Assembly: GCF_001955535.1 (NCBI RefSeq)
Contig: NZ_MPVN01000001.1
Coordinates: 248,001-312,000, forward strand
DNA: 64,000 bases
Source of the DNA: Paenibacillus sp. FSL H7-0326
GTDB lineage: Bacteria > Bacillota > Bacilli > Paenibacillales > Paenibacillaceae
Direction: 5' to 3'
The first letter of the stretch is position 1, and each line of letters opens with the position of its first letter. Of this stretch, positions 17,355 through 26,362 are shown piece by piece. The notes beneath the pieces are model-generated. The model saw only the letters and a list, made by a program, of their open reading frames with translations. It made no database searches and was not told the origin of the DNA. Position numbers and translations under genes: made by a program.

Positions 17355-18320
17355 TTATTTCGAACGGGCAACTTCCGCGACTCTAAACTCTGAAGCTTCT
17401 CCTTCGAGTTCCTTTATCACCTCTGCAGCCACCATTAGAGAGGTTCGATTCAGTGCTTCCTCTGTTGCACCGGCAACATGAGGAGTCAGGATGCAGTTCG
17501 ATACACTGAATAACGGATGATCTGACGGAGGAGGCTCTTGCTCCAATACATCCAGCACTGCTCCTGCGATTTCACCTGCTTCGAGTGCTTCAACCAAATC
17601 CAGTTCATGAACGACTCCGCCACGCGCTGTGTTAATGACATACGCAGTAGACTTCATTCGCTGCAGTGCTGTACGGTCAATAAGGTGACGAGTCTCTGGC
17701 AATAAAGGTACATGAAGACTAACATAGTCGGATTCTGCCAGCACCTCCTCCAACGTTTTTAGTGCGATCGCATTCTCTGTCGTTGTACCAGGCTCATACA
17801 TCGGGTCATATCCGATGACATGGAGTCCAAGGGCCTGTGCTTTGCTGCCTGTCAAGCGTCCGACCTGTCCGACACCGATAAGACCTAAAGTGGTGCCTTG
17901 AATTTCTCTGCCGCCGAATTTTTTTCGATCCCAACCGCCCGAAATGACATCTCTTGTAGCTGCAATAAGTGGACGGTTCACAGTCAGAATTGAAGCCATT
18001 ACATATTCAGCAACCGATGCTGCATTCGCGTTCTTTGCACTTACAATAGGTATACCTTTAGACGAAGCAGCCTCGACATCAATGTTATCCAAACCTACGC
18101 CAAGCCGACCAATGACCTTAACACGAGGAAGTTCATCCAGGAGCTCACGTGTAAGTTGTGTTTGATTACGGACAATAAGGACTTCAGCATGCTCAGACGC
18201 TTCGATCAGACGACGATGATCTGACCATAAAGTCGGATCATATTTGACTGAATATTCACTCTTCTGGAGCAGTTCTAAACCGGTCTCACCCATCGCTTCA
18301 ACTATGACAATCTTCGTCAT
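17355..18320 (-). CDS. D-isomer-specific 2-hydroxyacid dehydrogenase
   Basis: A 321-residue NAD-dependent enzyme of the phosphoglycerate dehydrogenase family without the ACT domain. The Rossmann motif is GLIGVGQVGR (about residues 146-155), the catalytic Arg is in NTARGGVV, the Glu in the DVLEQEPPP block and the His in LTPHVAGAT. It is the last gene of a TctABC transport operon. The closest functional analogues include hydroxypyruvate reductases and (S)-sulfolactate dehydrogenase (SlcC), which is likewise linked to a TctABC-type transporter in sulfolactate degraders. The substrate is therefore probably an imported 2-hydroxy acid. Confidence 0.9.
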   Translation of the reverse strand: MTKIVIVEAMGETGLELLQKSEYSVKYDPTLWSDHRRLIEASEHAEVLIVRNQTQLTRELLDELPRVKVIGRLGVGLDNIDVEAASSKGIPIVSAKNANAASVAEYVMASILTVNRPLIAATRDVISGGWDRKKFGGREIQGTTLGLIGVGQVGRLTGSKAQALGLHVIGYDPMYEPGTTTENAIALKTLEEVLAESDYVSLHVPLLPETRHLIDRTALQRMKSTAYVINTARGGVVHELDLVEALEAGEIAGAVLDVLEQEPPPSDHPLFSVSNCILTPHVAGATEEALNRTSLMVAAEVIKELEGEASEFRVAEVARSK

Positions 18321-18337
18321 CTATACACGGCTCCTCT

Positions 18338-19375
18338 CTATTTTTTTAGTCCAAATTTATCAGCAAGCTCACCATAATATTCGGTTTCCCGAGTAATGAA
18401 CTCATTAAATTCATCCTTGTTCAAATAAGAGGACGACATCTTCATGGCAGCCAGTTTCTCTTGGAATTCGGGATCTGCCGCTAGTTCCTCCAGTGTGTCA
18501 TTCCATTTCTGCACAATGTCCGCAGGTGTACCCTTAGGCATGCTTAGTCCAGTCCACCAAGTCGCAGACAGGTTCGTAAAGCCCTCTTCTGTTGTAGTTG
18601 GTACATCAGGGAAGTGTGGACTTCTTTCCGCGCTTTGAATGGCCAGGATTTTCAAGTTGCCCGAATTCACCATCGTCGCGACTTCACTTACAGGATGGAC
18701 GGCAAGGACAGCATTCCCCCCTGCAATCATGGGGAGTGATTCCGCTGTTCCTTTGGTTACAATCATACGGGTCTTGGAGATGTCCACTCCAAGCTCGTTC
18801 AGCCATTCAGCGACAACATAGGTCGCATATCCTGTGACACCTGAGGTTGTCCAGCTGAGCTGCTCGGGATTTTGCTTGACCCATTCGGAGAATTCGTTCA
18901 GGTTCTCCCATTCTGCATCTGATTTCACCGTGAAGGTTGGAGCATCTTCTACAATACGTGCAACGAGCTCCTGATCTTCAAGCTTAATTGCTGGTGAGGC
19001 ATAGCTCGCTTCCATCATCGAAGTATTAGATACCACATTCGCCAGTACCGTATAACCATCCGGATTTGTTCCAAGTGCATATTGTGCTCCCGTTGTTCCA
19101 CCTCCACCTGCTTTATTAACTACAGAGACGGGCTGTCCCCATTTCTCGCTGACTGCATCTGCTACAACACGAGCAACGAGATCCACCCCACCTCCTGCGG
19201 CATATGGAACAACATATTCTATGGGCTTACTTGGATAATTATCAGCAGAAGAGCCATTTGTTGCTGCATCCTCGTTAGCAGTCCCGCCCCCGCAAGCGGC
19301 CAGAACAAACATACTGGATAATACAGCCAGAGTGGTAAGACGCTTTCCTGCACTTGTGATATATGAACGATTCAT
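18338..19375 (-). CDS. tctC: TctC/Bug-family solute-binding lipoprotein
   Basis: The 345-residue protein has a signal peptide ending in lipobox LAAC (Cys28), followed by a Thr/Ser/Asn-rich tether. The Bug-family ligand region begins YPSKPIEYVVPYAAGGGVD. It captures a carboxylate and hands it to the TctAB membrane proteins encoded just upstream. The ribosome binding site is GGGAGAG. Lipid anchoring replaces the free periplasmic form of Gram-negative bacteria. Confidence 0.93.
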   Translation of the reverse strand: MNRSYITSAGKRLTTLAVLSSMFVLAACGGGTANEDAATNGSSADNYPSKPIEYVVPYAAGGGVDLVARVVADAVSEKWGQPVSVVNKAGGGGTTGAQYALGTNPDGYTVLANVVSNTSMMEASYASPAIKLEDQELVARIVEDAPTFTVKSDAEWENLNEFSEWVKQNPEQLSWTTSGVTGYATYVVAEWLNELGVDISKTRMIVTKGTAESLPMIAGGNAVLAVHPVSEVATMVNSGNLKILAIQSAERSPHFPDVPTTTEEGFTNLSATWWTGLSMPKGTPADIVQKWNDTLEELAADPEFQEKLAAMKMSSSYLNKDEFNEFITRETEYYGELADKFGLKK

Positions 19376-19412
19376 TTTACATCTCTCCCAAGATCGTATT
19401 TTTATTAACCAA

Positions 19413-20936
19413 TTAAGATATCGAATTTAGATCAGAAGCTCCTGCTTCCACCAGCCTTCTTTTTGTGCGACGAATAAGCAAATTCGAAACAATAATCATG
19501 ACTAGAGATAAGATTAAGAATATTAGAGCTATCGGACGAGTCAGGAATATCGTAAAGTCTCCGGCAGACATGGCCATGGTCTGTGTAAAGGACTGCTCCA
19601 ACAGCGGACCAAGGATAAAGCATAGGACAAGCGGCATCACCGGCCAGTTATATTTATGTAAGAAGTACCCGATAAAGCCGAATAGCACAGCAATCACAAC
19701 ATCAAACAAGCTGTTCCGGACCGAATAGGCACCAATAACACATAGTACCAGGATGATCGGCCCCATAATGCCAAAAGGAACTCTCGTCAGCTTAGCCCAT
19801 ACACCCACGAGCGGAAGATTGAGCAGCAGCAGAACCAGATTACCAACGACCATGCTCGCAATAACCGTCCATATAAAGCCGCCTTGCTGTTCAAACAGCA
19901 TCGGACCTGGCGTTACACCATAAATCATCAGACCAGCAAGTAGTACGGCAAGCGGTGGTGAAGCAGGAATCCCTAGTGAAAATAGAGGAATGAAGCCAGC
20001 CGTGCTTGTTGCATTGTTTGCTGCCTCAGGTGCAGCTACACCTTCTATGGCTCCTTTTCCAAACAGCCGTTTACGCTTGGAGAATTTCTTCACAATATCA
20101 TAGGATAAGAATGAAGTCACTGCGGCTGAAACACCTGGCAGAAGCCCCATTACAAACCCAATTGCACTCCCTGTCAGGGCAGCTCCAGAGCTCTGCTTCA
20201 TATCCTTAACAGAGGGATATACGCTGCCTATTTGATCAGAGGAAATGGCTACTTTCTTCTCACCAAAGGTCTTGAATACTTCTGTTATCGCAAACAGCCC
20301 AATGATGATGCTGATCATTTCAAACCCGCTGGACAAGGACTCCAAGCCAAATTGATATCTAAACATTCCTGTGGAAGTACCAAGCCCGACTAATGACAGC
20401 ATGAATCCAAACAATCCCATGATAGCCGCTTTGACCATAGATCCTCCGGCGAGACCTGAGGTTACTGTCAACGCAAGAATCATGACCGCAAACAGTTCAG
20501 GCGGGCCAAATTTAATAGCTTGTTCCGCGAGAAATGGTGCAAAGAACACAAGTCCGACAAGACCAAGCATTCCGGCAAAGAATGAAGAAATGGCAGCAAT
20601 ACCTAACGCAGGTCCCCCTCTTCCCTGCTGTGCCAAAGGATACCCATCCAAGCATGTAGGCACAGATGAAGCCTCACCGGGGATGTTTAGAAGAATGGCA
20701 GTTGTTGAGCCTCCATACATCGATCCGTAGTATATGCCTGCCAGCATAATGATGGCTTGGGATGGTTCTAGAACTGCTGTAAGAGGCAGCAGGATGGCAA
20801 TTGCAGAAGTTGGGCCCAATCCTGGAAGAACGCCAACAAATGTGCCAATCAGTGCCCCGAGTGCAGCCATTAACAAATTCATCGGTGTTATAGCACTCGC
20901 GAAGCCGCTGCCTAAGGAAATCAATGAATCTAACAC
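19413..20936 (-). CDS. tctA: TctA large membrane subunit of a tripartite tricarboxylate transporter
   Basis: The 507-residue protein has about eleven transmembrane segments and the diagnostic block GTFVGVLPGLGPTSAIAIL near the N-terminus, plus YYGSMYGGSTTAILLNIPGE. A GTG at 20936 is chosen as start because AGGAGG precedes it by seven bases; the upstream extension overlaps TctB and has no site. It forms the secondary, cation-coupled channel of the transporter. Confidence 0.93.
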   Translation of the reverse strand: MLDSLISLGSGFASAITPMNLLMAALGALIGTFVGVLPGLGPTSAIAILLPLTAVLEPSQAIIMLAGIYYGSMYGGSTTAILLNIPGEASSVPTCLDGYPLAQQGRGGPALGIAAISSFFAGMLGLVGLVFFAPFLAEQAIKFGPPELFAVMILALTVTSGLAGGSMVKAAIMGLFGFMLSLVGLGTSTGMFRYQFGLESLSSGFEMISIIIGLFAITEVFKTFGEKKVAISSDQIGSVYPSVKDMKQSSGAALTGSAIGFVMGLLPGVSAAVTSFLSYDIVKKFSKRKRLFGKGAIEGVAAPEAANNATSTAGFIPLFSLGIPASPPLAVLLAGLMIYGVTPGPMLFEQQGGFIWTVIASMVVGNLVLLLLNLPLVGVWAKLTRVPFGIMGPIILVLCVIGAYSVRNSLFDVVIAVLFGFIGYFLHKYNWPVMPLVLCFILGPLLEQSFTQTMAMSAGDFTIFLTRPIALIFLILSLVMIIVSNLLIRRTKRRLVEAGASDLNSIS

Positions 20937-20950
20937 GTGAGCACCTCCTG

Positions 20951-21409
20951 CTACAACCAACTGCCGCTAGGCAGAGGTGTGTTCAGCCACTCTACAAATA
21001 TGAAGTAAAGAGCCGCTGTTAAGATTAGAGATCCGCCGATAGACCAATACCAGCGAAATTTTCCGATAAGATGGAACAAAATAATGGAAGCGATAAAGGT
21101 TGCGATTAGATAACCTGACCAATCGATAAGTGCTACATATAGGAGCAGGACGACAGGAATGACATATATAAGGTGAGATACTTTAACTTCAGATCTGTCA
21201 TTCGTTGTACCCTGGGATATCCGATCCCCCCTAATGCTCAGCATCATTCCGAATAACACCAATCCAAGTCCAACGATAAACGGAAATACATGATCTCCAT
21301 TAAATAATGCAATTCGGTAGGCATATAGCTTCCATGCTTCTGATAACGACAGTAAGCCGATTAAGACAGCAACGATTCCGGCAATCCGATCAGCTGCGCT
21401 AACCTTCAT
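20951..21409 (-). CDS. tctB: TctB small membrane subunit
   Basis: A 152-residue protein with four predicted helices and the DUF1468/TctB organisation. The start at 21409 follows GAGGAGG by six bases. It sits 14 bp before TctA, the standard order B-A-C of the operon. The small subunit is required for transport by this family, though its role is not well defined. Confidence 0.88.
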   Translation of the reverse strand: MKVSAADRIAGIVAVLIGLLSLSEAWKLYAYRIALFNGDHVFPFIVGLGLVLFGMMLSIRGDRISQGTTNDRSEVKVSHLIYVIPVVLLLYVALIDWSGYLIATFIASIILFHLIGKFRWYWSIGGSLILTAALYFIFVEWLNTPLPSGSWL

Positions 21410-21608
21410 CAAGATCCTCCTCACTTCTATGAAAATATATACGAGTGATAACCATCATTACTTAATAATTCCGATAGTTTAAGTATGTATTTAGGAAGAT
21501 ATTACTTTTTCACCCCTCTATTGTCAACCACAATGATTTCCAGTTCCACTTCATAATTCCATTTTAAATAATAAAAGAACCTCTATTATTAGAGATTCTT
21601 TTCCAAAA

Positions 21609-22856
21609 TCATATCATTTCGTATTCATGGATAAACTTGCCCATCCGCCTCGCTGCTTCCATGAGTATTTCCTGTTCTTGTACAAGAGCAATCCGGACAT
21701 ACCCTTCTCCTTCGGTTCCGAAGGCCTCCCCAGGTATGACCACAACCCCTGTCGCCAGCAGCAATTCACGAGCGAACCTCCGTGAGCTCCATACTTCTGC
21801 ATCACCCTGTGGCACTTTAAAGCATGCTGGGAGCGGGGCCCATATGAACATTGTCGCCTTAGGCTTAGGAACATTCCAGCCTTCGACTGATAGTGCCTCG
21901 ACAAAAGCATTTCGGCGGGCTTCATACAAGGGCGCGACTCCCCGGTCACCTTTTCCCTTATTCATCGCCTCTTCCAGTGCGGCAATTGCAGCCACCTGAA
22001 TCGGTTCAAATACTCCGTAATCAATGTTGCTCTTCAGGTCACGAAGGGCAGATATGACTTCCGAATTCCCGGTTAGGAAGCCAATCCTGCATCCGGCCAT
22101 GTTAAAGCTCTTCGAGAAGGAATGAAATTCAACAGCGATATCTTTAGCTCCGGGTAGTTCTAGAATGCTCATTGGACGGTAATCATCAAATGCCATCTCC
22201 GAATAAGCCAAATCATGTACAATGAGCACGTTCCACTGTGCTGCAATTCGAATCAATTTCTTATAAAATGCTGTATCCGCCGTCACCGCAATCGGATTTC
22301 CTGGAATGTTAAGCAGTATGAATACAGCTTCCTCCCAGACTTGATCAGGAACACTATCTAAATCAGGAAGAAAATCGTTCTCTTCCTTCAGTGGAAGATA
22401 CCAGGGCTTCACTCCCGCAATGGCAAGAGAACCGGAATAGATCGGATATCCGGGATCCGGAACAATGGCCAAATCTCCAGGATTACATATAGCCTGAGCG
22501 AGGTGTGCCAGCCCGTCCTGAGAGCCCATAAGTGCGAGAACCTCTGTATTCGGATTGACATCCACCTCAAATCGATGCTTCATCCATGCAGCTGCCTGCT
22601 GACGAAAGGACAGAGTACCGGAAGTGCCAGGGTAAGCGTAATTGCTCTCTTCAAGCACGGCTTCACTTAATACATCTCGAATATGAGCCGTAGGTCCGCG
22701 GTCAGGACTTCCAATGCCCAGATCAATAATCTCTTGTCCAGCAGAGCGTGCTTCTTCTTTCCATTCTGCAACTTCTGAAAAGATAGACGAGCCTAAATGA
22801 GATAATTTCTCTGCCCGCCAAGATCGCTTAGTTCGTTCAAATGTCAATGCAAGCAC
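21609..22856 (-). CDS. PLP-dependent aminotransferase, class I/II
   Basis: The 415-residue fold type I enzyme has the PLP-lysine motif SFSKSFNMAGCRIG, the NIPGNPIA loop and a conserved VIPGEAFG near the C-terminus. It resembles LL-diaminopimelate/alanine aminotransferases. The start is a GTG at 22856; a TTG three codons later has better spacing to AGGTG. It precedes the TctBAC-dehydrogenase genes by about 200 bp in the same direction, so it may belong to the same pathway, aminating the keto acid produced by the dehydrogenase. That link is inferred from position. Confidence 0.88.
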   Translation of the reverse strand: MLALTFERTKRSWRAEKLSHLGSSIFSEVAEWKEEARSAGQEIIDLGIGSPDRGPTAHIRDVLSEAVLEESNYAYPGTSGTLSFRQQAAAWMKHRFEVDVNPNTEVLALMGSQDGLAHLAQAICNPGDLAIVPDPGYPIYSGSLAIAGVKPWYLPLKEENDFLPDLDSVPDQVWEEAVFILLNIPGNPIAVTADTAFYKKLIRIAAQWNVLIVHDLAYSEMAFDDYRPMSILELPGAKDIAVEFHSFSKSFNMAGCRIGFLTGNSEVISALRDLKSNIDYGVFEPIQVAAIAALEEAMNKGKGDRGVAPLYEARRNAFVEALSVEGWNVPKPKATMFIWAPLPACFKVPQGDAEVWSSRRFARELLLATGVVVIPGEAFGTEGEGYVRIALVQEQEILMEAARRMGKFIHEYEMI

Positions 22857-22977
22857 CTACTCTTTTTTTATCCATTATAGCAGGCAGGATAAATGATAAA
22901 AACCCTGCCGGCCCGGGAGCCAGCAGAGTCGTTTGCACCATTTATTACAAAAAATTCTAATGGTAAACTAAACTAGG

Positions 22978-23406
22978 TTACACATTATCAGATACCAGAG
23001 TACCGCTGAAGCTCTCCGGACCTACGCGAACAGCTCCTAGCAGGTTAGATGTAACAAAAGCGGTATAGGTTAATTGCGGTGTTACCGGTGGATTAAAATC
23101 TGCTGCATTAAACGCAATAACCTGAGGAGCAAGCACACTCAAATCAAATGTTGAGGTCGCTGAATACACGAGAGGATCTGTTGGAGCCGTACCTCTGACA
23201 ATCGTAATGGTAATCCCTACGAGGGCAAGCGGAAGCTGCAAAGATATGGTTCCTTGTAATACAACACGAGGGTTTGTACCAACCCCTGCGGTTTGAAGGC
23301 CGATTTGACCAAATAATTGCGGTGTACTAATAAGCAGAATTGGAATCGCAATCGAGTTGGCAAAGCTGGCATTCTGTGAGGTTCTGGCGTCTACAAACTC
23401 AGCCAT
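22978..23406 (-). CDS. Beta-rich protein of unknown function, paralogue of the 33658-34080 gene
   Basis: The 142-residue protein begins MAEFVDARTSQNASFANS and is rich in Ile, Val, Leu, Thr and Pro with almost no charge, predicting a compact beta-sandwich. It has no signal peptide and no Cys. A paralogue 10 kb away shares most residues, including TPQLFGQIGLQTAGVGTNPR and YSATSTFDLS. Its ribosome binding site is AGGAGG. A sigma-K-like -10 element (CATACTATA) lies 32 bp upstream, suggesting late sporulation expression and perhaps a spore-surface role. Function unknown. Confidence 0.75.
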   Translation of the reverse strand: MAEFVDARTSQNASFANSIAIPILLISTPQLFGQIGLQTAGVGTNPRVVLQGTISLQLPLALVGITITIVRGTAPTDPLVYSATSTFDLSVLAPQVIAFNAADFNPPVTPQLTYTAFVTSNLLGAVRVGPESFSGTLVSDNV

Positions 23407-23437
23407 AGACCTTACCTCCTATCCTATTAAGATACTA

Positions 23438-23465
23438 TATAGTATGTAAAATGGCAGATATGGTA
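23438..23465 (-). promoter_or_regulatory. Sigma-K-like promoter
   Basis: CATACTATA (23446-23438) matches the sigma-K -10 consensus CATANNNTA. A TACC sequence (23465-23462) fits the -35 AC element with a spacer of 15 bp, slightly short. Confidence 0.35.
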
Positions 23466-23509
23466 TAGGTAATTAATAGGAGGCAAGTATCTAAATATAT
23501 CACTGCGTG

Positions 23510-24010
23510 CTAGACATCTTTAGTCTGAACGGACTGAGGCTGAATGAGTCCTCTTCCTATTACGTTTGCAGATAGAGGAGCCTTACCCATCTCCCTTGCC
23601 CACACTGATATTTGTCCTAGATGATGGATCTGGTGTGCAATGGTATGCCGCATAATTTCTCCCCATGCATCGACGTGCACTTGACCCGTTGGCTCGTGAA
23701 AATAAAAAGGAGTTGTCTCTAAATTATCGTTCCAATTCTCGATAAAGTCTTTGATGTCGAGACGGTAACGTCGATCGAGCTCCTGAATCTTGTCCACTGT
23801 ATTGTATTCGTCGAAATTTTCCTCATCATGAGGTTTTCCTTGCATCATTTGGATCCAGCTCCACTCCACGTCAATTATATGAAAGAGTGTTCGCATGATG
23901 CTGCCGACTCCGCCGGTCCGCTCTTTCACCAGCTCCTCATATGGAACTTCCTGGCACCATTCATACCACTGATCTCTCAGCAGCCAATTATGCTTAAACC
24001 ACAGCTTCAT
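23510..24010 (-). CDS. DinB-family protein
   Basis: The 166-residue protein is an all-helical DinB/YfiT-like metal-binding protein. A His in LFHIIDVEWSW (about residue 50) and the pair in HTIAHQIHHLGQISVW (about residues 128-138) would bind a divalent metal. The start at 24010 follows AGGAGG by eight bases; the 14 upstream codons lack a site. The family includes thiol transferases (bacillithiol, mycothiol), but which reaction is performed is unknown. Confidence 0.88.
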   Translation of the reverse strand: MKLWFKHNWLLRDQWYEWCQEVPYEELVKERTGGVGSIMRTLFHIIDVEWSWIQMMQGKPHDEENFDEYNTVDKIQELDRRYRLDIKDFIENWNDNLETTPFYFHEPTGQVHVDAWGEIMRHTIAHQIHHLGQISVWAREMGKAPLSANVIGRGLIQPQSVQTKDV

Positions 24011-24130
24011 TATAACAACCTCCTGTAAAATAGTAGAACTCTTTGCAATCATATCAAATTATTCGCCGTTTGTAAGCACATATGTTCTCAATTATATAAA
24101 TTGTATAAATCTCAAATTATACACTTATAG

Positions 24131-24166
24131 ACTAGTACTAGTTTATAACCGTTAAATTTAACGGTT
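24131..24166. repeat. Two adjacent perfect palindromes
   Basis: ACTAGTACTAGT (24131-24142) is followed four bases later by the 20-bp perfect palindrome AACCGTTAAATTTAACGGTT (24147-24166). They lie in the 190-bp gap between the DinB gene and the end of the Mau-like operon. They may be protein-binding sites. Confidence 0.45.
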
Positions 24167-24192
24167 TGTCTATCCAAAGCATGAATAAAATA

Positions 24193-24224
24193 AATAAAAC
24201 TGCGGAGATTCCGCAGTTTTATTT
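24193..24224 (-). terminator. Terminator of the Mau-like operon
   Basis: AATAAAACTGCGGA and TCCGCAGTTTTATT form a 14-bp perfect stem with a 3-nt loop, 20 bp after the last stop codon on the minus strand. Confidence 0.8.
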
Positions 24225-24243
24225 ACCAGCTTACGGGTAGGAA

Positions 24244-24684
24244 TTACATCAATAAACTGAGTGTAAGTAAATTAAACAATGTGAGCGGCAGTATTACGTT
24301 AGGGTTAGGTCCGGGGCCGAAACCTGGGCCATACCCTGGACCCGGTCCGTGTCCAAATCCCGGTCCGCCGTGACCAGGTCCATGACCGCCACCAGGTCCC
24401 CAGCCCGGGCCAGGTCCTCCATGTCCGGGTCCTCCATGTCCAAATCCAGGGCCAAACCCAGGGCCGCCGAACCCCCGCTGTTCATGAAGTCTGATATATA
24501 CATGATGCGGGTCTACATTTACAATCGTACCTTCAAACGTTTCCCCGTCCAATGTTTGTATGCTGACGTCATAGTTCATGAATTGCTCACACGATTCCTT
24601 TACATAGTGCCGATACTGCTTCAGATAATCCGCGATCTCATGTTCACACTGAAACATCAATTGACGTTCACGCTGAGTAGACAT
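24244..24684 (-). CDS. Gly/Pro/His-rich protein with an N-terminal globular part
   Basis: A 146-residue protein. Residues 1-70 are a normal globular domain whose YDVSIQTLDGETFEGTIVNV stretch resembles a small Sm-like beta-barrel. Residues about 72-130 are a low-complexity run of GPGFG, GHGGPG and GPGWG units, and the C-terminus is hydrophobic (VILPLTLFNLLTL). The start at 24684 follows GGGAGG. It is the last gene of the Mau-like operon. Similar Gly-rich proteins occur on spore coats, so surface or coat localisation is possible. No function is known. Confidence 0.7.
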   Translation of the reverse strand: MSTQRERQLMFQCEHEIADYLKQYRHYVKESCEQFMNYDVSIQTLDGETFEGTIVNVDPHHVYIRLHEQRGFGGPGFGPGFGHGGPGHGGPGPGWGPGGGHGPGHGGPGFGHGPGPGYGPGFGPGPNPNVILPLTLFNLLTLSLLM

Positions 24685-24761
24685 GACGTTCCTCCCTATT
24701 CTCATCTTGATAGACAGTATATGCAAATGCCCATGTATAAGTGTTTGACCACCAGAAGATG

Positions 24762-25238
24762 TCAATATAATAAAGTCGATTGACATCCACAGATCACATA
24801 TTCACCTTGAATCCGGGCACCTTGATAACACCAATTCCCTGGCGTATAAGGCTTGACGTGCTGGGACACACAATCCGTGCATTTGCTCCTGAACCCTACA
24901 GGGTCACTGGTGTACCACCACCCCGAAGGATGCGGACACAAGCCCCTGCAGCCCATAAGTGCGTTGTATGTTGTGCATGTCGCATAAGTGGAAGGACAGG
25001 CACCGTCTGAACCACACTCACGGCACAGCTGACCATGTGGGGGAAAACAGCCCCCTGAGAGATAAGAAATTTGAGCTGTATTTCGATCTCGAATGAACAG
25101 CCGGGCTAGTGCTGCCGCAATCGCACCTGCTGCTTTATTCAAGGCCTTTTTCAGCCCATGAGCATGATTCCATTCTCTAACTTGTCTGCTGATGTAGTCC
25201 TGTATCTGTTCATCTTTATTTTTAGGATTACGCCACAT
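24762..25238 (-). CDS. MauA-like cysteine-rich protein (methylamine dehydrogenase light-chain fold)
   Basis: The 158-residue protein has a 50-residue basic leader with a short hydrophobic part (AAGAIAAALARLFI) and then a mature region with exactly 12 Cys (64, 72, 75, 81, 88, 97, 101, 120, 123, 137, 150, 152). MauA light chains also have six disulfides. The C-terminal NWCYQGA resembles the WCFGA around one tryptophylquinone Trp of MauA, and GWWYTS (107-108) lies where the second Trp is expected. Genes for MauE- and MauD-like maturation proteins precede it. No MauB heavy chain or MauG is present, so amine oxidation by a normal tryptophylquinone is not supported. Assignment rests on motif, cysteine count and synteny. 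Confidence 0.65.
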   Translation of the reverse strand: MWRNPKNKDEQIQDYISRQVREWNHAHGLKKALNKAAGAIAAALARLFIRDRNTAQISYLSGGCFPPHGQLCRECGSDGACPSTYATCTTYNALMGCRGLCPHPSGWWYTSDPVGFRSKCTDCVSQHVKPYTPGNWCYQGARIQGEYVICGCQSTLLY

Positions 25239-25249
25239 ACTTCACCTCT

Positions 25250-25789
25250 TCATGAAGCTCTTGAAGCCCTAATGTACAGCTCCAGCTGGTCTCGGCTGTT
25301 AACCAGTCCTTTATGCTTGATGATCCCATTACGGTCGATCGCATAGGCGAACGGTGTAACCTGAACATCCAGTTGATTGGCCAAGTCCGGATTTACCAGC
25401 ATTACTTCATCTGTGTAATTAATCTTTCTTACATACTCAGCAGCAAGCTCAGCCGTTGAAAACAACAAGAGAATGGGCTTTACCTCATTTATTTCCGCAA
25501 TACGTTTAAAATCGGGCATAATCTCTGCACATTCTCTGCAGGTCGGAGAACCAAACAGCATTAAGGAAGGGGCACCGAGCAACTCGGCCGTCGACCATTC
25601 CTCCCCTTCTAACCGGAAGGCTGCAGCTTGAGGGAGCTTATGTCCTATTGGAATTCCGGACTGATTCACTCCTCGGGCCGTTCCCATAATCATGATTCCG
25701 AGCTGCCTGAACAGCACCAAATTCAGAATAACGAGCGGAACGACGAGCAGCCAGAGCATAATATACGACAGCCAAAATAAAGTACTCAA
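25250..25789 (-). CDS. MauD-like membrane-anchored thioredoxin-fold protein
   Basis: The 179-residue protein has an N-terminal membrane helix (about 5-28) and a redoxin domain with the active site SPTCRECAE (C84 and C87) and the cis-Pro loop TPFAYAID. MauD proteins introduce or isomerise disulfides in MauA. The TTG start overlaps the stop of the MauE-like gene (TTGA), with AGAGGAGG upstream, so the two are translationally coupled. The 12-Cys protein encoded next is the obvious substrate. Confidence 0.85.
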   Translation of the reverse strand: MSTLFWLSYIMLWLLVVPLVILNLVLFRQLGIMIMGTARGVNQSGIPIGHKLPQAAAFRLEGEEWSTAELLGAPSLMLFGSPTCRECAEIMPDFKRIAEINEVKPILLLFSTAELAAEYVRKINYTDEVMLVNPDLANQLDVQVTPFAYAIDRNGIIKHKGLVNSRDQLELYIRASRAS

Positions 25790-26328
25790 CTTCTGCCTCC
25801 TCTCTGCTTGACTACGACTTGCCGGTTAAGACGGGCAGCAGATCGGTAAGCTGCTATGGCATATAGTGCATCAGGCACACCTACAGCAATGAATAAAGCG
25901 AGAAGGATAAGAATCACATAGATGACTGCCCCTTCAAGCATAATAACGGGATCGTAGATTGAATAAGTCAAATAACAGATTATAAGGGCAGCTAAGGCAA
26001 ACGACAGATTCAGTAGAACAAGCTTATAGCTCAATTTGGAGTTCACCTGTGGACCCAGGCAGCCACATTCTACCTTGCCTTTTTTACGCATAATGATCAG
26101 AACCCCTACAGCTTGGGACAGATACAGCAATGAAAGAAGGATGAAGCTGAGGGGGGCTTGGTAAATGAAGACAATAAGTACAGCCAAAATTTGCACACTA
26201 ATAAGTATGTTATAGAGGATAGGATGAGCTGGAAAATTACTCGGATCGCCTAGTGCTTTTCCCCAAATGAAGCTTGCTGCCGACATGAGTAACGGAAAGG
26301 CCAAAAGGACAGCAAGAAATTCGTACAT
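25786..26328 (-). CDS. MauE/DoxX-like membrane protein
   Basis: A 180-residue membrane protein with four or five helices and the signature ECGCLG (about residue 95), matching the cysteine pair of MauE. MauE is thought to pass reducing equivalents or isomerising power to MauD. The start at 26328 (MYEFLAVLL) is preceded by GGGGTGG; the frame opens seven codons earlier without a good site. It overlaps the MauD-like gene. Confidence 0.8.
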   Translation of the reverse strand: MYEFLAVLLAFPLLMSAASFIWGKALGDPSNFPAHPILYNILISVQILAVLIVFIYQAPLSFILLSLLYLSQAVGVLIIMRKKGKVECGCLGPQVNSKLSYKLVLLNLSFALAALIICYLTYSIYDPVIMLEGAVIYVILILLALFIAVGVPDALYAIAAYRSAARLNRQVVVKQRGGRS

Positions 26329-26362
26329 ACCCTCCACCCCATTCCGCATTGTCTTCGATAAG

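Noticed and set aside
24762..25238. A functional methylamine dehydrogenase
   Set aside because: No MauB heavy chain, MauG diheme protein or amicyanin gene is present in the neighbourhood. Only the light-chain fold and its maturation genes are supported.
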